Origin: Rheinheimera sp.
Lineage (GTDB): Bacteria > Pseudomonadota > Gammaproteobacteria > Enterobacterales > Alteromonadaceae
Length of the DNA: 19,948 nt
Assembly (NCBI GenBank): GCA_003482455.1
Contig: DMYW01000016.1
Coordinates: 4,356-24,303, forward strand
Direction: 5' to 3'
Part shown: piece by piece, positions 14,862 through 19,948 of the stretch
Layout of the letters: each line of letters starts with the position of its first letter
Position numbering within the stretch: the stretch's first letter is position 1
Notes under the pieces: generated by a model
What the model saw: the letters and a program-made list of their open reading frames with translations, nothing else
What the model was told of the DNA's origin: nothing
The model's database searches: none
Position numbers and translations under genes: made by a program

Positions 14862-15860
14862 CTAAACTGTTTTCGTTACCTTATTTAAGCCTGGCGGAGC
14901 ATCAGGATTGACGCCCCGTGCGCGCGCCACGGCTTCGACGTCTAAGTAGAAACGCTGCAATACCAATAACGGTAATACCCGCGGCTGGCAACGCAATTCG
15001 CCGTGATTCAAATGCACCAAGCTGGCGCCACGACTCGCGACTTCGTTGATTTGCGCTTGATGCGCAGCGAACGCTTCATCGGCGATGCTAACGTCAATAA
15101 TGGCGAATTGATCTTTAACTAAGGTCACTGGACCATGCAAAAACTCGGCGCTGGAGAAAGCTTCGGCGTGAATACCACAGACTTCTTTGAGTTTCAGCGC
15201 AATTTCACGCGAAATCGCATAACCAGGGCCACGGCCGAGCACCACACAATGCGCCACATTGGCCACCGCATCAGGGGTTAATTGCACTGGCAGCGCTTGC
15301 GCTTGCAGCAGCAGCTCCGGCAGTTGCGCAACTGCCGCTTGTAATTCTTGATTGCCAGACCACACGGCCACCAATTGCAACAAGGCCGACAAGGTTGCCA
15401 AATAACTCTTAGTGGCCGCGACGGCTTTTTCTGGGCCGACAAACAGCGGCACTGTGAAGTCTGCGTCAGCGGCCAGCGGCGATGAGGTGTCGTTGACGAG
15501 TGCGACCACTAAGGCGCCGGCTTTTTTCGCCATCGCCACTTGCGCCAGAATGTCTGGGCTGCGGCCTGATTGTGAAATACAAATCACTAATGCGTCAGTT
15601 AATTGCAGCTGTTTGTTGTACACGCTGGCAATCGATGGCGCCGCAGGCGCAACCGGCAGGCCAATTTCAGTTTCAATCAAATATTTGCCAAATACACCGG
15701 CGTGATCGGACGAACCGCGGCCGACCATGTAGACATATTTCGGCGCACGGCGGTGGATTTGCGCCACGACGGCGGCAATCACATCGGCGTTGGCGGCTAG
15801 TTGTTCACGGATCCGTGCTGGGGCTTCGGCGGCTTCACGCGCCATAATAGTGCTGCTCAT
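14862..15860 (-). CDS. nagB-II: Glucosamine-6-phosphate deaminase, SIS-domain type (NagB-II)
   Basis: Cytosolic enzyme converting glucosamine-6-phosphate to fructose-6-phosphate and ammonium, the last step of the cluster. It is the alternative, non-orthologous form made of two sugar isomerase (SIS) domains, related to the isomerase half of GlmS rather than to classic NagB. The 332 residues contain domain 1 (about 25-170) with GRGSSDHAG (47-55) and ISQSGRSPDI (95-104), and domain 2 (about 200-330) with VLGRGPGYAISREIALKLKE and HAEAFSSAEFLHGP. No glutaminase domain is present, which excludes GlmS. The ATG at 15858-15860 overlaps the nagK stop codon as TGATG, so the two genes are translationally coupled. 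Confidence 0.92.
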   Translation of the reverse strand: MSSTIMAREAAEAPARIREQLAANADVIAAVVAQIHRRAPKYVYMVGRGSSDHAGVFGKYLIETEIGLPVAPAAPSIASVYNKQLQLTDALVICISQSGRSPDILAQVAMAKKAGALVVALVNDTSSPLAADADFTVPLFVGPEKAVAATKSYLATLSALLQLVAVWSGNQELQAAVAQLPELLLQAQALPVQLTPDAVANVAHCVVLGRGPGYAISREIALKLKEVCGIHAEAFSSAEFLHGPVTLVKDQFAIIDVSIADEAFAAHQAQINEVASRGASLVHLNHGELRCQPRVLPLLVLQRFYLDVEAVARARGVNPDAPPGLNKVTKTV

Positions 15861-16777
15861 CAGACTCTCTCTTTGGTAGATGCTTGCGATTTTGACTGCT
15901 GTGCCCGAGCGAACCAGACGGCACCAAATTCCGGCGCGGCATGCGCCTCGCGGACCCGTGCTTGCACGGCCGGCGATAAATACGGGATCACTTTGTAAGC
16001 CAAGCCACCGATAAACGACAGGCTCGGCGGATTCAAACTAAATAAACGCTGGGCGATATGTTCGATGTGTGCGGCACCACGCTCAATAATGGCAAGCGCC
16101 GTGGCGTCACCTTGTTCGGCTGCCGCAAACACCAGCGGCGCATACTTGGCGTACACCGTCGGCGTGGCGTGCATAAAGTGACTGACAATGTCCAGCGTAG
16201 CGCTGACGCCGATGTCCTGACACAACAAATCTGTTAACAAGGTTGCTGCGCCGATGCCGTCTTTGTGCAGCAGCACGTGATGTACCAGCTGGTTACCGAA
16301 CCAAGAACCCGAACCATTGTCACCGTAAGGAAAACCGTGGCCGCCAATATCTAGCACTTGACCGTCCACATCAGCGAGACCGCAAGAGCCAGTGCCGACA
16401 ATGATCACTGCGCCATCACGGCCCTGATGGGCGCCGATACAGGCGGTATGCAAATCACTAGTTAAATAGAACTCGGCAAATGGATGTTGCCACTCGCTGA
16501 CGAGTTTGAAGTATTGCGGCATGTTGACACCGGCAAGACCTGCACCGACCACCAGCTGCGACAGGTATGCCTCGGGCAACCCTGCTTGCGCCATCGCTTG
16601 CAAGGTGGCGGTCATGATGGAGTCAGTCGCCACCTTCATACCACGCAGCGGATTGGCCGGGCCGCCTAGTCCTTCGCCCAACACTTGGTCATTAGTATCC
16701 ACGAGCACGACGCGGCATTTGCTACCACCGCCATCGATCCCGAGATACCAAGGGCCCTGCCCGATTGTCCTGTTCAT
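15860..16777 (-). CDS. nagK: N-acetylglucosamine kinase, BadF/BadG/BcrA ATPase family
   Basis: Cytosolic kinase that phosphorylates imported GlcNAc to GlcNAc-6-phosphate, the entry step of the pathway. The 305 residues have the actin-like ASKHA fold of the BadF/BcrA-type sugar kinases: phosphate-1 loop LGIDGGGSKCRVVLVD (12-27), phosphate-2 VGTGSCGLA (127-135), and DNGSGSWFG (153-161) at the sugar/ATP site. This is the Shewanella type of NagK rather than the E. coli ROK type. The ATG at 16775-16777 has AGAGG five bases upstream and gives the family N-terminus; the frame continues 41 codons upstream through the operator, which is not coding. It is first in the cluster, with a NagR-type box about 90 bases upstream, and overlaps nagB-II by one base. 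Confidence 0.92.
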   Translation of the reverse strand: MNRTIGQGPWYLGIDGGGSKCRVVLVDTNDQVLGEGLGGPANPLRGMKVATDSIMTATLQAMAQAGLPEAYLSQLVVGAGLAGVNMPQYFKLVSEWQHPFAEFYLTSDLHTACIGAHQGRDGAVIIVGTGSCGLADVDGQVLDIGGHGFPYGDNGSGSWFGNQLVHHVLLHKDGIGAATLLTDLLCQDIGVSATLDIVSHFMHATPTVYAKYAPLVFAAAEQGDATALAIIERGAAHIEHIAQRLFSLNPPSLSFIGGLAYKVIPYLSPAVQARVREAHAAPEFGAVWFARAQQSKSQASTKERV

Positions 16778-16867
16778 CCCAACCTCTTGTCGCTTGCTTT
16801 GATGCATCTTGCTCCGCCGGCGAAATTCTGTTCTGATGCTGCCAGAACGAGCCGTTATCGAAAGCAA

Positions 16868-16885
16868 AATGACAGCGTTGTCATT
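16868..16885. promoter_or_regulatory. NagR (LacI-type repressor) operator
   Basis: The 18-bp sequence AATGACAGCGTTGTCATT has perfect 7-bp arms and matches, as I recall it, the NagR box AATGACARCGYTGTCATT from comparative genomics of Shewanella GlcNAc regulons. It lies between nagK and the divergent hexosaminidase gene and can control both. NagR would release it in the presence of GlcNAc or its phosphate. nagR itself is not in the window. Confidence 0.86.
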
Positions 16886-16909
16886 TTTAAGATTCAGCAT
16901 ATAATAAAT

Positions 16910-16938
16910 TTGACAAATAACAAGCCCCCTGTTTAAAA
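16910..16938 (+). promoter_or_regulatory. Candidate sigma-70 promoter of the hexosaminidase gene
   Basis: A perfect TTGACA (16910-16915) is followed after 16 bases by TTTAAA (16932-16937, four of six consensus). It begins 25 bases beyond the NagR box. The predicted leader would be about 165 bases. Confidence 0.45.
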
Positions 16939-17108
16939 ATCGAGCGTAAAAATACGCGAAACTGCTAGCAGGGAAATGAAAAATGCACTGTTTTCAGTTG
17001 GTTAGATGCTATGTTTTTTTGCAATCTGCCGTAACCAGCATGAAACAGCCAGGGGTTGGCCGCCGCCGATGGGTCGCGTGCACAACCGCACCAGCGATGA
17101 GGGTTCTT

Positions 17109-19712
17109 ATGAAAAAGATGGTTGTTGCTTTGCCGGTTATTGGCGTACTTTGGCTTGGTGCCAGCGCAGCACATGCGCACACATTTACCAGCCAGTCTGA
17201 ATTGGACAATTTCGCCAATCGCTTCCAGATGCGTTATGCCTTGGTCAGTAATTTTCTGGACAAACCCAGTCAATTTTCTGCCAGCATTACGCTGGATAAC
17301 CAAAGCACTATGGTGCTGGGCCAAGGCAACTGGCAGCTGTATTTTCACTCGATCCGCAAACTCGATAACGCCGTGCAACAAGGCCTGCGCATCGAGCATG
17401 TGCAAGGCGATTTGCATCGCATCACCCCCACCAAGGCATTCACTGGCGTAAAACCGGGCCAACAGGTGACATTACCCGTGCAAGGGGCACCTTGGATTGT
17501 TAGCTACACCGACTTTATGCCACGCGCCTTTGTCACGGCGGGCACTTTGACGCCTGCGGTGATCAAAAACACCGACACCGAGCAGCTAAGTCAGTTTGTT
17601 GCACCGTTCAGCAAACCCGAGCAGCAGTATCGCTACAACAAACCGGAAGCCGATCAATTTGTGATTGCCACGCCACAAAGCCGCTTTCAGGACAATCAAG
17701 CGTCACAAGGGGCCGCGCTGACGCAGCGTCAGCTCCAAGCGCGCATTCTGCCGACACCAAAGCAGCTGACACTCGGCTCCGGTGACGTGCAGTTATCGAA
17801 TCAATGGCAAATTAGTTTTGCCGGCCAGCTAAAAAACGAAGCGCAGCTGCTTCGCGATGATTTAGCCGCGCAAGGGTTGGCGCTAGAGTTGTCCGCGGCC
17901 GAGTATGGTGATCAACGCATCGTGTTATCGATTGATGCTGCGCTTAAAACCCCAGAAAGTTACCGTGTTGAAGTCACCAGCAAGGGCATTAAAATCCAAG
18001 GCGCTGACGCGGCAGGCGTTTTTTACGGTGTGCAATCGCTACTTAGCCTCACCGCCAAATCGCTGACCATCCCGCAATTACAAATCAACGATGAGCCGCG
18101 CTATCGCTGGCGCGGCATGCATTACGATATGGCGCGTAACTTCCACGGCGTGCCAGTGACCAAGCGGCTGATTGAGCAAATGGGCCGCTACAAACTCAAT
18201 AAACTGCATCTGCATTTGTCCGAAGATGAAGGCTGGCGCTTAGAAATTCCGGGCTTACCGGAACTGACCGAGATCGGCGGCCAGCGCTGTTTTGACTTAA
18301 CCGAACAACGTTGTTTATTAACGCAACTTGGCACAGGCCCGCACACATCTGGCAGTGGCAACGGCTTTTACAGCCGCGCCGAGTTTATTGAGCTGCTGAA
18401 ATACGCCAGTGCGCGGCATATCGAAGTGATCCCTGAATTTGATATGCCAGGCCATGCCCGTGCGGCGGTGAAAGCGATGGAAGCCCGTTATCAAAAACTG
18501 AAAAAAGCTGACGACTTAGCTGCGGCGCAGCAGTATTTGTTAAGCGACCCGGCGGACCAATCAACCTATTTGACGGTGCAAAGTTATACCGACAACTCGG
18601 TCAATGTCTGTTTGGATTCAAGCTACGCCTTTGTCGACAAGCTGGTGTACGAACTGCAGCAAATGTACCGCGAAGCAGGCGTGCGCTTAACCACCTATCA
18701 CATGGGTGGTGATGAAGTGGGCGCCGGCAGCTGGACAGCATCGCCTGCCTGTAAAGCGCTATTTGCCAAAGGTCAGCCAGGCCTTGCGGGCGTGGCCGAT
18801 CTCAAACCTTATTTTGTCAGCCGCGTCGCAGATATTTTAAGTAAACGCGAGCTGCGCTTAGGTGGCTGGGAAGATGGTTTGATGTACGACGCCAACACGC
18901 CGTTTAACCGTCAGCAATTTAATAACCCGGCCGTGTATGCCAACGTTTGGGACAACATCTGGGAATGGGGTGTTGCCGATCGGGCGTATCGTTTAGCCAA
19001 TGCTGGTTACCAAGTAGTGCTGTCGCACGGCACCCATTTGTATTTTGACCATCCGAACGAAGCCAACCCAGAAGAGCGCGGCTATTATTGGGCGGCGCGT
19101 TACACAGATGCGCGGAAAGTGTTTGGTTACATGCCAGACAATGTCTACAGCAATGCCGATAAAACGCGCTCTGGCGCGGTGATCACCGATTTAGAACGCT
19201 TAGTCGGCCGCGCATTGCCAGCACTGACCCAACCGCAAAACATTTTGGGCATGCAAGGCCAGGTCTGGTCCGAAACCATTCGCACTGCCGAACAATTGGA
19301 AGAAATGGTCTATCCGCGTTTATTACCGCTGGCCGAGCGCGCATGGCACCAAGCCAATTGGGAAGCCGATCAAGATACAGCCAAGGTTGAAAAAGCGGCG
19401 CGCGATGCCGATTGGCTGGCATTCGTGCAAGCGATGAGTCAAAAAGAACTGCCGCGTTTGGCCAAAGCCGGCGTGCAATTCTACTTGCCACCGCCGGGCG
19501 CAGTGGTCGAGCAAGGTCAACTGAACGCTAATGTAGCGTACCCAGGCCTGACCATTGAATACAGCTTGGATGATGGCAAAACGTGGCAAGTCTGGAGCGA
19601 AACTGTGCAATTGGATACCCGCCGCGTCGGTGCCAACGACGTGTTGCTGCGCAGTAAACTCAATGCCTCAGACAGCCGCAGTAGCCGCCTGACGCGGGTC
19701 AAAGCCAACTAG
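17109..19712 (+). CDS. hex: Exported GH20 beta-N-acetylhexosaminidase (chitobiase)
   Basis: Periplasmic or outer-membrane-associated glycosidase that releases GlcNAc from chitobiose and longer chito-oligosaccharides. The 867 residues compare with about 885 for Serratia chitobiase. A signal peptide, MKKMVVALPVIGVLWLG then SAAHA, ends near residue 23. Then follow an N-terminal chitobiase-type carbohydrate-binding domain (about 25-180), the GH20b domain (about 212-325, from ILPTPKQLTL), the catalytic GH20 barrel (about 330-755) and a C-terminal Ig-like domain (about 787-867). The catalytic pair is Asp535-Glu536 in HMGGDEVGAGSW; HLHLSEDEGWRLEI is the conserved strand. No lipobox is seen. The ATG at 17109-17111 has GAGGG six bases upstream and the signal peptide; an in-frame ATG at 16983 would add 42 unlikely residues. 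Divergent from the nag cluster and probably co-regulated. Confidence 0.94.
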   Translation: MKKMVVALPVIGVLWLGASAAHAHTFTSQSELDNFANRFQMRYALVSNFLDKPSQFSASITLDNQSTMVLGQGNWQLYFHSIRKLDNAVQQGLRIEHVQGDLHRITPTKAFTGVKPGQQVTLPVQGAPWIVSYTDFMPRAFVTAGTLTPAVIKNTDTEQLSQFVAPFSKPEQQYRYNKPEADQFVIATPQSRFQDNQASQGAALTQRQLQARILPTPKQLTLGSGDVQLSNQWQISFAGQLKNEAQLLRDDLAAQGLALELSAAEYGDQRIVLSIDAALKTPESYRVEVTSKGIKIQGADAAGVFYGVQSLLSLTAKSLTIPQLQINDEPRYRWRGMHYDMARNFHGVPVTKRLIEQMGRYKLNKLHLHLSEDEGWRLEIPGLPELTEIGGQRCFDLTEQRCLLTQLGTGPHTSGSGNGFYSRAEFIELLKYASARHIEVIPEFDMPGHARAAVKAMEARYQKLKKADDLAAAQQYLLSDPADQSTYLTVQSYTDNSVNVCLDSSYAFVDKLVYELQQMYREAGVRLTTYHMGGDEVGAGSWTASPACKALFAKGQPGLAGVADLKPYFVSRVADILSKRELRLGGWEDGLMYDANTPFNRQQFNNPAVYANVWDNIWEWGVADRAYRLANAGYQVVLSHGTHLYFDHPNEANPEERGYYWAARYTDARKVFGYMPDNVYSNADKTRSGAVITDLERLVGRALPALTQPQNILGMQGQVWSETIRTAEQLEEMVYPRLLPLAERAWHQANWEADQDTAKVEKAARDADWLAFVQAMSQKELPRLAKAGVQFYLPPPGAVVEQGQLNANVAYPGLTIEYSLDDGKTWQVWSETVQLDTRRVGANDVLLRSKLNASDSRSSRLTRVKAN

Positions 19713-19736
19713 CGCGCTGTAGTTAAAGCGAGATGC

Positions 19737-19769
19737 AACGGCCTGCAGTGTTTTGCATTACAGGCCGTT
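19737..19769 (+). terminator. Hairpin after the hexosaminidase gene, probable terminator
   Basis: AACGGCCTG (19737-19745) is perfectly complementary to CAGGCCGTT (19761-19769), with a 15-base loop, starting 25 bases after the stop codon. The tail is GTTGTTG rather than a T run, so intrinsic termination may be weak. Confidence 0.6.
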
Positions 19770-19869
19770 GTTGTTGATACATTAGCGGATCGTGGCTGAA
19801 GTTCGGCCATTGATCGCGAACTGGCCTGATATAACACCTTAGATTCAGCGTCTTCAACTGGTACATCGA

Positions 19870-19886
19870 CACCACGCTGCGTGGTG
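19870..19886. repeat. GC-rich palindrome
   Basis: CACCACGC (19870-19877) and GCGTGGTG (19879-19886) are perfect inverted repeats separated by one base. No gene or T tract is attached. It could be a repeat-family element or a regulatory site of a gene beyond the window. Confidence 0.5.
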
Positions 19887-19914
19887 GAGGTTGCACCTTG
19901 CGCGCAGAATGTAA

Positions 19915-19948
19915 AACTTAGAACTTAGAACTCAGAACTCAGAACTCA
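19915..19948. repeat. Heptamer tandem repeat (AACTYAG), running off the window
   Basis: Two AACTTAG units (19915-19928), two AACTCAG units (19929-19942) and a partial fifth unit AACTCA (19943-19948) follow one another without gaps. The array is intergenic as far as visible; its total length is unknown because the window ends inside it. Confidence 0.85.

Larger units (their letters stand above)
16778..17108. other. Divergent control region between nagK and the hexosaminidase gene
   Basis: This 331-bp region holds the NagR-type operator, a TTGACA-based promoter candidate for the plus-strand gene, and an AT-rich stretch that likely drives nagK. It also contains an in-frame upstream ATG (16983) and a 9-codon open frame (16976-17005, MKNALFSVG) near an AGCAGGG sequence; neither is called as a gene. 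Confidence 0.6.

Noticed and set aside
16778..16900. N-terminal 41-codon extension of nagK
   Set aside because: It would translate the NagR operator; the ATG at 16775-16777 has a good ribosome site and gives the family N-terminus.
16983..17108. N-terminal 42-codon extension of the hexosaminidase
   Set aside because: The start at 17109 has a better-placed GAGGG site and begins directly with a typical signal peptide, whereas the extension would bury it.
16965..17462. Minus-strand open frame of 165 residues opposite the hexosaminidase start
   Set aside because: It is the antisense shadow of a strongly supported coding sequence.
19715..19925. Minus-strand frame without an obvious start codon, open across the hexosaminidase downstream region
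   Set aside because: It runs through the terminator-like hairpin and starts inside the heptamer repeat; probably chance, though a decayed gene end cannot be excluded.

Overview
The window looks like chromosomal DNA of a marine or freshwater gammaproteobacterium of the Alteromonadales type (Rheinheimera, Alishewanella or Shewanella relatives). The reasons are a Shewanella-style N-acetylglucosamine (GlcNAc) pathway (BadF-type kinase, SIS-domain deaminase, FucP-type permease, NagX), acnB beside a YacL/UPF0231 gene, and a GGA-rich CsrB-type RNA. Genus placement is inference. I saw no phage, insertion sequence, CRISPR array, rRNA or tRNA.

Layout. Bases 1-241 are the 3' part of a CsrB/RsmZ-like regulatory RNA, cut by the window edge. 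After a spacer, the minus strand carries the nitrogen pair glnK-amtB with a sigma-54-like promoter and an NtrC-like dyad. Upstream of it on the same strand are yacL and acnB (aconitase B, with a GTG start that gives the standard 865 residues). A 520-bp spacer follows, then an M13-family lipoprotein peptidase (pepO-like) and a TetR-family regulator, all on the minus strand. Divergent from the regulator run coaD and a small periplasmic solute-binding-like protein on the plus strand.

The right half is a GlcNAc/chitin-oligosaccharide cluster. The minus-strand series is nagK > nagB-II > nagA > nagP > nagX. The divergent plus-strand gene encodes an exported GH20 beta-N-acetylhexosaminidase. A perfect 18-bp NagR-type operator lies between the two transcription units and probably controls both. 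Expected flow: the hexosaminidase releases GlcNAc in the periplasm, NagP imports it, NagK phosphorylates it, NagA deacetylates GlcNAc-6-P, and NagB-II makes fructose-6-P and ammonium. NagX is a membrane acyltransferase-like accessory protein. The regulator nagR, a TonB-dependent receptor and chitinases are not in the window.

The most interesting non-coding signals are the CsrB-like RNA, a terminator that also reads as an NtrC enhancer upstream of glnK, two mutually exclusive hairpins between nagB-II and nagA, a cluster of TATAAGT half-sites upstream of acnB, and a heptamer tandem repeat running off the right edge. No wholly new multi-gene system is visible.
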